Below are positions 34,941 to 43,452 of a stretch of 64,000 nt of DNA, in pieces. Location of the stretch: contig JBPJFZ010000018.1 in assembly GCA_051208035.1 (NCBI GenBank), positions 1-64,000 on the forward strand. The letters run 5' to 3'. The notes under the pieces were generated by a model. The model was not told the DNA's origin. It saw only the letters and a program-made list of their open reading frames with translations, and did no database searches. The position numbers and the translations under genes are program-made. The stretch comes from JACKOB01 sp024234575. GTDB lineage: Bacteria > Pseudomonadota > Gammaproteobacteria > Pseudomonadales > Oleiphilaceae. The stretch's first letter is position 1; each line of letters opens with the position of its first letter.

Positions 34941-35365
34941 TAGCTCCCCCCTGCAGGTTGGGTGTCGTGGCGCGCAGACAACACGCCTGCAAGCGATACT
35001 TTGCGTGCGCCTGCCACCTTTAACTTATCAACCAGCGTCACCAGCGCCTGAGCCGGAACAGCAGCTGCAGCGTCAACAACGTAGGTTGCATCCTGCGACG
35101 CTGATGCAAACAATCCCTTGGATAAATCAGACCAATGCATAGCTAATCCATCAATCGTCAATTGCCCGGTACTATCTGTTAGATATACGCGTCGAATAAC
35201 GTTTTCTTTGCTTGGGGTCGCCTTTGCGAAAGAGGCATCAATGGCCCCCCAACGGATAAAACTGGATGACAACATAAAAAACAGTAACAAAATAAACACG
35301 ACATCAATTAAAGGGGTCAGGCTAATCGCTCTGCGTTTACCAACCACCAGCTTATTAAGCTGCAC
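34940..35365 (-). CDS. exbD: ExbD-type biopolymer transport protein, first copy
   Basis: 141 residues. ISLTPLIDVVFILLLFFMLSS holds the conserved membrane Asp (PLIDVV) required for proton use. The periplasmic part (VDAAAAVPAQALVTLVDKLKVAGARKVSLA) is the standard ExbD/TolR fold. Compared with the next gene, this one keeps the key Asp, so the two ExbD proteins may form a mixed complex in which only this one carries protons. It overlaps exbB by 11 bp. Confidence 0.92.
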   Translation of the reverse strand: MQLNKLVVGKRRAISLTPLIDVVFILLLFFMLSSSFIRWGAIDASFAKATPSKENVIRRVYLTDSTGQLTIDGLAMHWSDLSKGLFASASQDATYVVDAAAAVPAQALVTLVDKLKVAGARKVSLAGVLSARHDTQPAGGS

Positions 35366-36248
35366 AAGCCATTACCTCTGGGTCTTTCTCTGCCACCACC
35401 GGTAAAGAATCGCGCACGCCGTACTGGGTAAAAACCCTTGTTACGGCGTCATTCATATGATGCGCCACGCGATCTGTTTTTTGCTCAAGCCAGCTATGTA
35501 CCGCCACGACAGGAATCGCAACGGCCAAACCAACGGCAGTCGTTAGCAATGCCTGCCAGATACCGCCAGACAACACCGTAGGGTCAACTTGCCGGCCTGC
35601 TGCTTCCATTTGCTGGAAGGCGACGATCATACCCAATACGGTTCCCAGCAAGCCCAATAACGGGCTAAGCGTAGCAATTACCTCCAGAGGTCTTAAGAAA
35701 GCGCGCAGGTCGTGCAATCTGTCCAACGCATAACGCTCCAGCTCTTCCTTTAACGAGGCTTCCGCTGCTTGCCTGTCATTCTTCGCCGCAACAGAATTGC
35801 CCACCGGTACTGTCGCCTGCTCATGCATTCCTCGCATGGCTTTATGCACCAAAGCCGACACCGGTCGCTGCGGCAGCAATGCCTTCATCGCCAAGTCTGG
35901 CTCAGCGCATTGCCAGTGCGCTAAACTTAGGGTGACATCACGCAACGCCTCTGGTCTCAGCCGGGCAAACTGCCACATTTTTAACAGCACAATGGTCAGT
36001 GCCACTAACGAGAACAGCGATAGAATCCATACTACCGGCCCACCAACCTGCAAGAAGGACTGCAAGGACTCTGGCACCCACTCGAAAAGTGATTGCCATA
36101 CATCAGTACTGGCATTTTCTACAGCGGCCTGGCGAAAACTATCATTAAACAGCTCTTGTTTTACCATAAACGCATCAAACACCGGCGCTTCAACGGAATC
36201 TATACCAGTAGAAAGACTGTCGCCCTCTGGCCCTATCGTATCTGACAC
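35355..36248 (-). CDS. exbB: ExbB-type proton channel protein
   Basis: 297 residues with a longer than usual N-terminal part (about 60 residues) before the first membrane segment (GGPVVWILSLFSLVALTIVLLKMW). The MotA/TolQ/ExbB domain follows: LRPLEVIATLSPLLGLLGTVLGMIVAFQQM and GGIWQALLTTAVGLAVAIPVVAVHSW. It forms the pentameric proton channel of the TonB system. First gene of the block exbB-exbD-exbD-tonB; a Fur-like site lies just upstream. Confidence 0.92.
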   Translation of the reverse strand: MSDTIGPEGDSLSTGIDSVEAPVFDAFMVKQELFNDSFRQAAVENASTDVWQSLFEWVPESLQSFLQVGGPVVWILSLFSLVALTIVLLKMWQFARLRPEALRDVTLSLAHWQCAEPDLAMKALLPQRPVSALVHKAMRGMHEQATVPVGNSVAAKNDRQAAEASLKEELERYALDRLHDLRAFLRPLEVIATLSPLLGLLGTVLGMIVAFQQMEAAGRQVDPTVLSGGIWQALLTTAVGLAVAIPVVAVHSWLEQKTDRVAHHMNDAVTRVFTQYGVRDSLPVVAEKDPEVMACAA

Positions 36249-36279
36249 TGATTATCTCCAAATTCTGCACATCGACAGT

Positions 36280-36303
36280 GTAATGATATTGATTCGCATT
36301 TAG
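36280..36303 (-). promoter_or_regulatory. Fur-box-like sequence upstream of exbB
   Basis: The plus-strand sequence AATGATATTGATTCGCATTT, about 35 bp upstream of exbB, matches much of the Fur consensus (AATGATAATCATTATC type). Given the wholly iron-related block that follows, iron repression by Fur is the natural reading. No equal match was seen before the receptor gene. Confidence 0.6.
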
Positions 36304-36565
36304 ATTTGCAACATTTATTCCCAGGTCACCTTTAATTTGGCAAATAAGCATCACAGCCAAGCACCAATTGAGCCACTAAGCTATTGCTATTTAAGATTAA
36401 GCGGTAATAATCAGCTCGCAATAATAAGCGGAAGTTAATCAGGACTAATGTTATTTTTTAGCCGTCCTCCCCCTTGTTAGTCACACACAGTCTTCAAATT
36501 GTCTATAGTAGATAGACGCAAATTTTTCTGACTTGCCCTCGCGCAAGCAGTGCAAAAGGATTCGA
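36304..36565. other. Divergent intergenic stretch between exbB and the antiporter gene
   Basis: About 260 bp, AT-rich. It should hold the antiporter promoter. No hairpin, repeat or additional gene was recognised. Confidence 0.4.
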
Positions 36566-38437
36566 ATGGAACTTAGTATTCTCAGCCTACTCGCCGGTAT
36601 CGGTATCGTTTCTCTGGTTTGTCAGTGGATCGCCTGGCAGATGCGGCTACCTGCCATATTGTTTTTGCTCACCGCTGGCCTGGTGCTTGGCCCGGTCACA
36701 GGCTTGTTACAGCCTGATCATATCTTTCAGGATTTGCTCTTCCCTATCATTTCGCTTTCTGTTGCCGTCATTCTTTTTGAAGGTGCGCTGACGCTGCAAT
36801 TTCGTGAAATAAAAGGGCATGGGGTGATGGTACGAAATCTCCTCAGCACTGGCATGGTGGTCAGTTTTTTAGTGGGCACTGTCGCCGCCAAATATGCGCT
36901 CGATTTATCCTGGTCAATTTCTTTGCTGTTTGGCTCTATTGTCGTTGTCACCGGGCCCACAGTGATCATGCCGCTTCTTCGAGCCGTTCGGCCTAAAGCC
37001 AATCTCTCTAATATTCTCAAATGGGAAGGCATCATCATTGACCCCATTGGTGCCATTCTTGCGGTTTTGGTTTACGAGGTAATCATATCCGGCCATAACA
37101 GTGATGCCTTTGGCCATACTCTGCAAACATTTGGCCTGTCGTTATTGGTGGGTCTAACCTTTGGTGCCGCCGCAGGCTTTTTGCTCGGCGTGGCCTTGCG
37201 TAAACACTGGATTCCTCAGTTTCTCCAAAATGCAGGCACGCTAACGTTTATGCTTGGCGTATATGCGTTATCGAACATGACCGTGCATGAATCGGGGTTG
37301 TTGACAGTCACCGTTATGGGTATCTGGATGGCAAACATGCGCGGCGTACCTGTTGATGAAATCCTTGAGTTTAAAGAGTCGCTAAGCGTTCTTCTTATCT
37401 CTGCCTTGTTTATCCTGCTGGCTGCACGGCTTGAATTTGGCGCACTGGTTGGCCTTGGCTGGGGATCAATCTGGGTATTACTCGCGCTAATGCTGATTGC
37501 CCGACCTGCTGGTGTCTGGTTGTCTGGCATAGGCACCTCGTTGAGCTGGCAGGAGAAAACATTTCTCAGCTGGATTGCCCCGCGCGGTATAGTTGCAGCG
37601 GCAGTTTCTGCGCTGTTTGCTTTTCGATTAGAGGGCCACGGGCTAACAGATGCATCGATGCTTGTCCCCTTAGTCTTCCTGGTAATTATCACCACCGTTG
37701 TCATCCAAAGCCTGACAGCAAGGCCTCTGGCAAAATACCTGGACGTTATGCAACCGGCGACTGATGGCTTCCTTATTGTGGGTGCCAATAATGTGGCCAG
37801 ACAGATAGCCAAAGTACTGGTCAATAAAAAGGTTCCTGTCTTACTCACTGATACCAACTGGGAAAATATAAAGCTGACGCGGATGGATGGACTGCCGGTT
37901 TACTATGGCAACCCGGTGTCAGAACACGCCGAAAACCACATGGAACTAGCGGGTATTGGCAATATGCTGGCGATATCTCCCTACAAACAGCTGAATACAC
38001 TAGCGACGTTCCATTTTTTGGATTTATTCGGACATGGCCATGTTTTCGGGTTATCAGAAGGCGATGAAGAAACTCGCACACGACATAAGGTCTCTGAAAA
38101 AATGCAGGAAACCCGCACCCTGTTTGGTGAAGCAATAACCTATGGCAAACTCGCCAGCATGCAGAGCAAAAAAGCAACGGTTAAGATCACCCAACTAAGA
38201 GACGAATTTTCTTTTGAGCAATATAAAGAACAGCACGGTAACCGGCTGGTGACACTATTCGCTATCCCGCCTCAAGGCAAGATCACACCGTTTACATCAG
38301 GCAAAGATTTAAAGCCCGTGAGCGGCTGGGAAATTATCAGCCTGATATTGCCACAACCACCTGAAGAGCTCGCTGCTGCCAACAAGGACGCCGCCGAAAA
38401 TACGACGACCAATAAGAAACCTGCAGTAGCAGGCTAG
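36566..38437 (+). CDS. Na+(K+)/H+ antiporter, CPA1/NhaP type with TrkA-N domain
   Basis: 623 residues from the ATG of MELSILSLLAG, chosen because AAAGGA lies five to six nucleotides upstream; an 11-residue longer frame lacks this. About twelve membrane segments form the Na_H_Exchanger domain (about 1-390; VILFEGALTL, GPTVIMPLLRAVRP, WIAPRGIVAAAVSALFAF). A Rossmann-type TrkA-N domain follows (about 405-520; FLIVGANNVARQIAKVLVNKKVPVLLTDTNW), then a C-terminal tail. It probably exchanges cations for protons under control of a bound nucleotide. It ends 9 bp before the kinase gene. Confidence 0.88.
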   Translation: MELSILSLLAGIGIVSLVCQWIAWQMRLPAILFLLTAGLVLGPVTGLLQPDHIFQDLLFPIISLSVAVILFEGALTLQFREIKGHGVMVRNLLSTGMVVSFLVGTVAAKYALDLSWSISLLFGSIVVVTGPTVIMPLLRAVRPKANLSNILKWEGIIIDPIGAILAVLVYEVIISGHNSDAFGHTLQTFGLSLLVGLTFGAAAGFLLGVALRKHWIPQFLQNAGTLTFMLGVYALSNMTVHESGLLTVTVMGIWMANMRGVPVDEILEFKESLSVLLISALFILLAARLEFGALVGLGWGSIWVLLALMLIARPAGVWLSGIGTSLSWQEKTFLSWIAPRGIVAAAVSALFAFRLEGHGLTDASMLVPLVFLVIITTVVIQSLTARPLAKYLDVMQPATDGFLIVGANNVARQIAKVLVNKKVPVLLTDTNWENIKLTRMDGLPVYYGNPVSEHAENHMELAGIGNMLAISPYKQLNTLATFHFLDLFGHGHVFGLSEGDEETRTRHKVSEKMQETRTLFGEAITYGKLASMQSKKATVKITQLRDEFSFEQYKEQHGNRLVTLFAIPPQGKITPFTSGKDLKPVSGWEIISLILPQPPEELAAANKDAAENTTTNKKPAVAG

Positions 38438-38446
38438 AGGAACATT

Positions 38447-39304
38447 GTGATGATTATCTCCGACGGTCTTGCCAATTGGCTTACCTCCCATGGGTTTGGC
38501 ACGGTAACCAGTACCGTGGCGGTTGGAGGTGGTTCGATTAGTGATAGCTATCTGCTGGAAACTTCTCGTGGGCACTCTTTCTTTCTGAAAACCCACGAAA
38601 ACAGCCCCGATGGTATGTACTTTAGTGAAGGTGCAGGCTTAAAGGCGCTGGCGGCAACCATGGTTATTTGCGTGCCTTCGGTCTATACCGTCGATGATGA
38701 TTATCTGCTGCTGGAATATTTCCCGCCAACTGAAAAACAGGCTGACTATTGGCAAACTCTGGGTACGCAGCTGGCCCTTCTTCATCAAAATCAGGCAACG
38801 CAATTCGGCTTTGAAATCGACAATTTCTGCGGCCTTACCCCACAACCTAACCCACAGATGGATAATGGTTACGATTTTTTCGCAGAGCACCGATTGCTGT
38901 ACCAGGCACGCATTGCCTATGATAAAAAACTAATCAAAGGCAGCCTGATCGACTCGCTGGAACGAATCTGCCACCGACTGCCAGACCTGATACCCGAGCA
39001 GCCCCCCTCGCTGATTCATGGCGATCTGTGGTCGGGTAACCTTTTTGTTGGACCCGAAGGACAACCCGCACTGATAGACCCGGCCACTTATTACGGTTGG
39101 GCAGAAGCCGAGCTGGCAATGACGACGCTGTTTGGTGGCTTCGATAACGCATTCTACCAGTCTTATATCGAAACAAACCCGCTCGAAAATGACTGGAAGC
39201 AGCGATTACCACTTTATAACCTGTACCATCTGCTAAATCACCTCAACTTATTTGGTAGCGGTTACCTGGCGCAAGTTCAGGCAACTATACGCATGTATAC
39301 ATAA
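38447..39304 (+). CDS. Fructosamine kinase family protein
   Basis: 285 residues with the kinase-like fold of FN3K/YniA: GGSISDSYLL at the N-terminus, FLKTHENSPDGMYFSEGAGLKAL, the catalytic SLIHGDLWSGNLF and the metal-binding LIDPATYYGWAEAELAMT. Such enzymes phosphorylate sugars on glycated amines and help repair glycated proteins. The gene follows the antiporter gene by 9 bp and is likely co-transcribed with it. Confidence 0.9.
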   Translation: MMIISDGLANWLTSHGFGTVTSTVAVGGGSISDSYLLETSRGHSFFLKTHENSPDGMYFSEGAGLKALAATMVICVPSVYTVDDDYLLLEYFPPTEKQADYWQTLGTQLALLHQNQATQFGFEIDNFCGLTPQPNPQMDNGYDFFAEHRLLYQARIAYDKKLIKGSLIDSLERICHRLPDLIPEQPPSLIHGDLWSGNLFVGPEGQPALIDPATYYGWAEAELAMTTLFGGFDNAFYQSYIETNPLENDWKQRLPLYNLYHLLNHLNLFGSGYLAQVQATIRMYT

Positions 39305-39313
39305 GTTCGATGT

Positions 39314-39335
39314 ATTGGGGAAAGCAGTTCCCAAT
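39314..39335 (+). terminator. Hairpin after the fructosamine kinase gene
   Basis: ATTGGGGAA pairs with TTCCCAAT with one bulge, 10 bp after the stop codon. It is followed by an A-run rather than T-run on this strand, so termination here is only a possibility. Confidence 0.35.
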
Positions 39336-39415
39336 GTGCAAAAAATACACTACGCTTAATGAACAAGGTCGCCCCTAAATTCCACACTGTGTTATCGCAC
39401 CACAGGCTAGCCACT

Positions 39416-40159
39416 ATGACCCAGCGACATTTTGTTTGTTTCTGCTTCAGCATTTTTTTTATGTGGTGCTCACCCGCGTCTGCGCAAAAGTTAACGCTCG
39501 GTATTCTTGATTTCCCTCCTTTTTACATTGTTGAAAAAGAAAAAATAGGCGGTGAGTTTTTACAGGTAATGGAGAAAATTGCTACCCGGGCGGGCTTTGA
39601 GTACCAGGTACAAGGCTATCCTTCGCGGAGGCTTTTTAAGCTTCTTAGCGAGGGCGAGGTGAATTTTTACGTAGGTATCAAGGGGATAGAAACCTACGAT
39701 AAAGACGTATTGTATAGCGACATGCCCGTATCAGAAATCAGAATGACGGTGTTCTCTACCAAAACACTGGATGATATCAACAACATTCACAGCCTGAAAA
39801 ACAAAAGCGTTATCGTCATTGCCGGCTTTACCTACGGCGGGTTCCGCAAAGATTTTCTGGAAAAGCCTGAAAACAACGTCACCCTGCTCGAGGCCATCGA
39901 TCATGAAGCCGGGCTACGTATGTTGAATGCCCACCGAGCCGACCTGATGCTGCATTATTGGTCGCCTATTAACGCCTACCTTGAGTCCTACCGGGTGCCA
40001 GGTCTGGAAATGAAGGCCATTCAAATTTTGGATTGCTATATCATTGTGCCGAAGAAAACTCCGCAAGCGGAAGCGGTTATGGAAGCGCTGACCAAGGCGT
40101 ATCTGACGCTATACAACGAAGGTCAAATGCCTAAAAAAACCAGCACCAGGCTACCCTGA
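39416..40159 (+). CDS. Periplasmic solute-binding protein (SBP_bac_3 type)
   Basis: 247 residues from the ATG of MTQRHFVCFCFSIFFMW, which yields a normal Sec signal peptide ending SPASA; a 19-residue longer frame has no ribosome site. The mature part starts KLTLGILDFPPFYIVE and shows EFLQVMEKIATRAGFEYQV, RRLFKLLSEGEVNFYVG and a C-terminal AVMEALTKAYLTLYNEGQM helix. Like the gene at 23910 it lacks transporter partners. Ligand unknown. Confidence 0.82.
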   Translation: MTQRHFVCFCFSIFFMWCSPASAQKLTLGILDFPPFYIVEKEKIGGEFLQVMEKIATRAGFEYQVQGYPSRRLFKLLSEGEVNFYVGIKGIETYDKDVLYSDMPVSEIRMTVFSTKTLDDINNIHSLKNKSVIVIAGFTYGGFRKDFLEKPENNVTLLEAIDHEAGLRMLNAHRADLMLHYWSPINAYLESYRVPGLEMKAIQILDCYIIVPKKTPQAEAVMEALTKAYLTLYNEGQMPKKTSTRLP

Positions 40160-40198
40160 CACTGGCTTGGTTAATACTGTTTTAGTATTCAGCAAACC

Positions 40199-40612
40199 CT
40201 AGTTCTTACCATGATGAGGATTATCAATACGGTCGATCAAAGCCCTGGCAAAGTCTGGGCGCGATATGATGCCCACTATTTTATCACCATCGACCACAGG
40301 TAAACGTCGTCTGCCTTTCATAAACAGGTCAGCCACCGCCAAAATATCATCATCGACACGCACCACATCCACTTCGGTAGCCATATGGTCGGCTACTTTA
40401 TCGCCCTCTTGTTGGTAGTAGCCCCCCATTAGCGCTTCTTTCAAGCAGTCGATCTCAGAGATCAGCCCCACCAGTCGTCCTTTTTCGTCGACCACCGGGC
40501 CACCAGACCTTCCCGCTTTCAGCAGAGCGCGCAGCGTTTCGATCACACCATCTTCTGGGCGAAATGTGAGAACTTGCTTCGTCATGTAGTCTTTTACTTT
40601 CACTTCCTTCAT
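40199..40612 (-). CDS. Tandem CBS-domain protein
   Basis: 137 residues made of two CBS motifs (KVKDYMTKQVLTFRPEDGVIETLRALLKAGRSGGPVVDEKGRLVGLISEIDC and VADHMATEVDVVRVDDDILAVADLFMKGRRRLPVVDGDKIVGIISRPDF, quoted here only by their ends in the translated protein). CBS pairs bind adenine nucleotides or SAM and act as energy or ligand sensors. There is no attached catalytic domain. It lies alone between a binding-protein gene and an oxidoreductase gene. Confidence 0.88.
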   Translation of the reverse strand: MKEVKVKDYMTKQVLTFRPEDGVIETLRALLKAGRSGGPVVDEKGRLVGLISEIDCLKEALMGGYYQQEGDKVADHMATEVDVVRVDDDILAVADLFMKGRRRLPVVDGDKIVGIISRPDFARALIDRIDNPHHGKN

Positions 40613-40745
40613 TGAGGCACTCCTTTATTAACCGTCTTTTTAGTTTTTTACCTACAATAACCTGGCAGATTACAGCAACAGCCCTTACTTCATGTGATTC
40701 TTATAGCACGTTTGATTTCAATGTGCACACTTGCGCCAACGATCC

Positions 40746-41702
40746 CTATGGCACAACAACCAGCTTCCCACGCGTACGTCCGCTCTCGAGCAAATCATGC
40801 CCCTTCGCTAGACTCTCCAGTGGAATTCGCTGCGCAATACTTACAACCACTTTGTTATCCTGGATCAACGCGGCAATTTCCTGCAGCTGCGCCACATTTA
40901 CCTGCACGGTTATGCCCTTTACATTGTGGTGCTGCTGGTGGCCTGCATCGATTATCTGCTGCGCGGTTATCGTTGGCACCGTTACCAGCTGTCCGTATTT
41001 TGCCAGAACACCAATAGATTTAAGACCGATATCGCCACCCATACTATCAAGGACAAAATCGATATCTGTACACAGCTGCGTAAAGTCATGCTTTTGATAA
41101 TCGATAACTTCGTCAACGCCTAAGGATTCGAGAAAATCGTGATTCTTCGCTGAGGCGGTCGCCATAACGTAGCATTGTCTGGCTTTGGCAAATTGCACCG
41201 CAAAATGCCCGACACCTCCCGCCGCAGCATGCACCAACACCCGAGACCCCGCCTGCAGGTTGCCGGCATCAAACAGCGACTGCCAGGCGGTTAAGGCGGC
41301 CAGGGGTACAGCCGCACAGTCACTCAGTGGGATATTCTCCGGCGCGGCAACCAATACATCCGCACTTGCACAAACATACTCGGCACAAGCACCGCCAGCG
41401 AGAGGAAAGCCAACCATGCCGAAGACCTTATCGCCCACCTTCCAGAGGTCAACATCATCGGCCACTGCTACAATCTCGCCAGACAAATCATAACCCGGCG
41501 TCCAAGGCAGTGAATTTTTAATCTGTGCGGCGACAAACCCCAAACCCTTGCGAGTTTTGTAGTCGATAGGGTTCAACCCCGCACCCGCCATTTTTACGAT
41601 CACATGCCCTGGGGCAATTGCAGGCACTTCGGTTACCTGTCGCTGCAAAACGGAGGAATCACCAAAAGCCTGAAAAATCATTTGCCGATTGGCTGTTGTC
41701 AC
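40746..41702 (-). CDS. MDR-superfamily NADPH:quinone oxidoreductase-like protein
   Basis: 318 residues. Medium-chain dehydrogenase without the zinc-binding Cys set: VKMAGAGLNPIDYKTRKGLG, WTPGYDLSGEIVAVADDV, VFGMVGFPLAGGACAEYV, then the nucleotide-binding VLVHAAAGGVGHFAVQFAKA and a final LLESGRTRGKLVV. These are marks of the zeta-crystallin/quinone reductase group. GTG start with AAAGGAG nine nucleotides upstream. It lies 14 bp after the GNAT gene on the same strand, so those two may be one transcript. Confidence 0.88.
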   Translation of the reverse strand: MTTANRQMIFQAFGDSSVLQRQVTEVPAIAPGHVIVKMAGAGLNPIDYKTRKGLGFVAAQIKNSLPWTPGYDLSGEIVAVADDVDLWKVGDKVFGMVGFPLAGGACAEYVCASADVLVAAPENIPLSDCAAVPLAALTAWQSLFDAGNLQAGSRVLVHAAAGGVGHFAVQFAKARQCYVMATASAKNHDFLESLGVDEVIDYQKHDFTQLCTDIDFVLDSMGGDIGLKSIGVLAKYGQLVTVPTITAQQIIDAGHQQHHNVKGITVQVNVAQLQEIAALIQDNKVVVSIAQRIPLESLAKGHDLLESGRTRGKLVVVP

Positions 41703-41716
41703 TACCGGGTCTCCTT

Positions 41717-42169
41717 TTATTGTGAAGGCGGCGATGGTTGCCTGGTCATCGCGATAATTTGTTTGCCAGCCCGCGTATAGGCTTCGTATGGCCCCAGGAT
41801 AAAATCCGGCATTGACGAAGCATCTATCCGGATAAAACCAAATTGTGCATAAAATGCTTCAAGATGAGTAAAAGGATAGCACCAGAGCTTACGATTGGCA
41901 GTCTGACTAATACAATAATGCATCAATTGTGTTCCTAAACCACATCGCTGGCGGCCTGGTAAAACCCACAGGCCTCGCAATAGCAGCCACCCATGATCAT
42001 CATCTTTTACCGGGCATAGTCTGACGGCGGCAACTATCTTCCCTTGCTCACGCATGGCAAAGACAATATCGTCACCTCTGGCACGACCTTTATGACCCGC
42101 TTCTTTGTAGAAGCGGTTAACAAGAGGAAACTGCAATGGTGCAATTCGGGCAATCGGATGTTCAATCAT
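41717..42169 (-). CDS. GNAT-family N-acetyltransferase
   Basis: 150 residues with the GNAT core: GKIVAAVRLCPVKDDD, WLLLRGLWVLPGRQRCGLGTQLM (the acetyl-CoA pyrophosphate loop as RQRCGLG) and YAQFGFIRID. Substrate not predictable. It sits 29 bp after the thioesterase gene and 14 bp before the oxidoreductase gene, all on the minus strand. Confidence 0.82.
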   Translation of the reverse strand: MIEHPIARIAPLQFPLVNRFYKEAGHKGRARGDDIVFAMREQGKIVAAVRLCPVKDDDHGWLLLRGLWVLPGRQRCGLGTQLMHYCISQTANRKLWCYPFTHLEAFYAQFGFIRIDASSMPDFILGPYEAYTRAGKQIIAMTRQPSPPSQ

Positions 42170-42198
42170 AATTTGGTATTATGGCAATCGAGTGCAGG

Positions 42199-42741
42199 TT
42201 ACTTTTCTATTCGGGCCAGACCCTTTTCATGGGCAGCGACAAACTCTGCTGGCATTTTTGAAAGCTTACCAGACTTAAGTGAGATACAGGCAAATTGCAT
42301 CTTCGCCTGCAACAACACCTTGCTATCAGATTCACGCACCAGCTGAAAATTTCGCGTTGACTGAAACTTAAGGTCGCTGTGGGTAATCCAGGTACCCAAT
42401 ATTAGGTTATCCCCTGCGTAAGAGGCGGCCATATAATCAATTTCAGTGCGCACAATGGCCATTGCCTTACCTAGCTGCTTTTTCAAATCCCAGCCTAAAC
42501 CTAAGGCCTCGATATGATCCCAGGCAACCGCTTCGAGCCATTCCAGATAGCGAACATTATTGGTGTGCCCAAGACGGTCTGTATGCTCATCCGTAACGGT
42601 AATGCGTTTCAAATGAGGGTTTGGCCACTGCCATGCTATCCCATCGGACATAAGATTCTCTTCACTCTGACATTTTTCGGTGATCAATGCAGGCGGATTA
42701 GGCGACGACACTGCGGTAGCAAGATGACTCATAATATTCAC
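42199..42741 (-). CDS. Acyl-CoA thioesterase, 4HBT/hot-dog type
   Basis: 180 residues as drawn, with a GTG start. The hot-dog domain begins near residue 45 (ITVTDEHTDRLGHTNNVRYLEWLEAVAWDH), with the catalytic D/H segment DRLGHTNNVRY, then AIVRTEIDYMAASYAGDNLIL and NFQLVRESDSKVLLQAKMQFACI. The first 30 residues have no counterpart in the family, so the ATG at 42651 (MSDGIAWQ, preceded by GAAGAG) is as likely a start. It hydrolyses acyl-CoA thioesters; chain specificity is unknown. Confidence 0.83.
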   Translation of the reverse strand: MNIMSHLATAVSSPNPPALITEKCQSEENLMSDGIAWQWPNPHLKRITVTDEHTDRLGHTNNVRYLEWLEAVAWDHIEALGLGWDLKKQLGKAMAIVRTEIDYMAASYAGDNLILGTWITHSDLKFQSTRNFQLVRESDSKVLLQAKMQFACISLKSGKLSKMPAEFVAAHEKGLARIEK

Positions 42742-42846
42742 GACCTGAAGTAAAACCCAACGTTAATCAACCTGCTTGGAAATAGCAATGCTGATGAAAA
42801 ACAGCCCCAATTTTGTCGTCAGTTGCACACCCGGCGTTTAACCGGT

Positions 42847-43398
42847 CTATTCTCGTACGGGTTTTTTCTGTAGCTTTCGTTGCAGCGTGCGCCTGTGCAT
42901 GTTCAATGCCCGCGCGGTAGCGGATATATTGCCATTGTTATCCCGCAGTACGCGCTGGATGTGCTCCCATTCGAGACGATCCACCGAAGGTGGGCTATAA
43001 CTCGTAGACACAGGTTCTGGCGTACCATCCGCATCAAAGGCAAGCAGTATTTCATCCGCATTGGCGGGCTTGGGTAAGTAATTGATCGCCCCGAGTTTGA
43101 TGGCATCTACTGCGGTGGCAATACTGGAATAGCCAGTAAGCACCAGCGTTTTACAGGCCGGTAATTGCTGCGCCAACTGTTGTACCAGAGTCAGGCCGCT
43201 GTCATTGCCAATTTTTAAATCTACCACGGCCTGCTCTGGCGCCCATGCATCTTCGGCAGCACAATCTTGCAACAGCACATCGGCATCTGCCAGCGAATAG
43301 CACTGCCGACAATCCAAACCACGGCGACCAAATGCACGGGCCAGTGTATCGGCAAACACCTGATCGTCATCCACTATCAACATTTTAATTGCCGTCAT
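42847..43398 (-). CDS. regA: Redox response regulator RegA/PrrA
   Basis: 183 residues, the standard RegA size. Receiver with acidic D10-D12, phosphoacceptor D60 (VVDLKIGNDSG), LVLTGYSSIATAV and the Lys in YLPKPAN. A Fis-type helix-turn-helix closes the protein (EWEHIQRVLRDNNGNISATARALNMHRRTLQRKL), with RRTLQRKL highly typical of the RegA/RoxR/ActR group. These regulators control respiration, photosynthesis or cyanide-insensitive oxidase genes according to redox state. It lies 54 bp after regB. Confidence 0.93.
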   Translation of the reverse strand: MTAIKMLIVDDDQVFADTLARAFGRRGLDCRQCYSLADADVLLQDCAAEDAWAPEQAVVDLKIGNDSGLTLVQQLAQQLPACKTLVLTGYSSIATAVDAIKLGAINYLPKPANADEILLAFDADGTPEPVSTSYSPPSVDRLEWEHIQRVLRDNNGNISATARALNMHRRTLQRKLQKKPVRE

Positions 43399-43452
43399 TT
43401 TTTAGCCCTTCTGTCGTCACTGTTGTTCGCGCAACCGTCAATGCGGCCGGCG

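Noticed and set aside
40612..41521. Plus-strand frames over the oxidoreductase gene
   Set aside because: Cys/Ser/Pro-rich antisense translations with no recognisable motif; the minus-strand gene explains the conservation.
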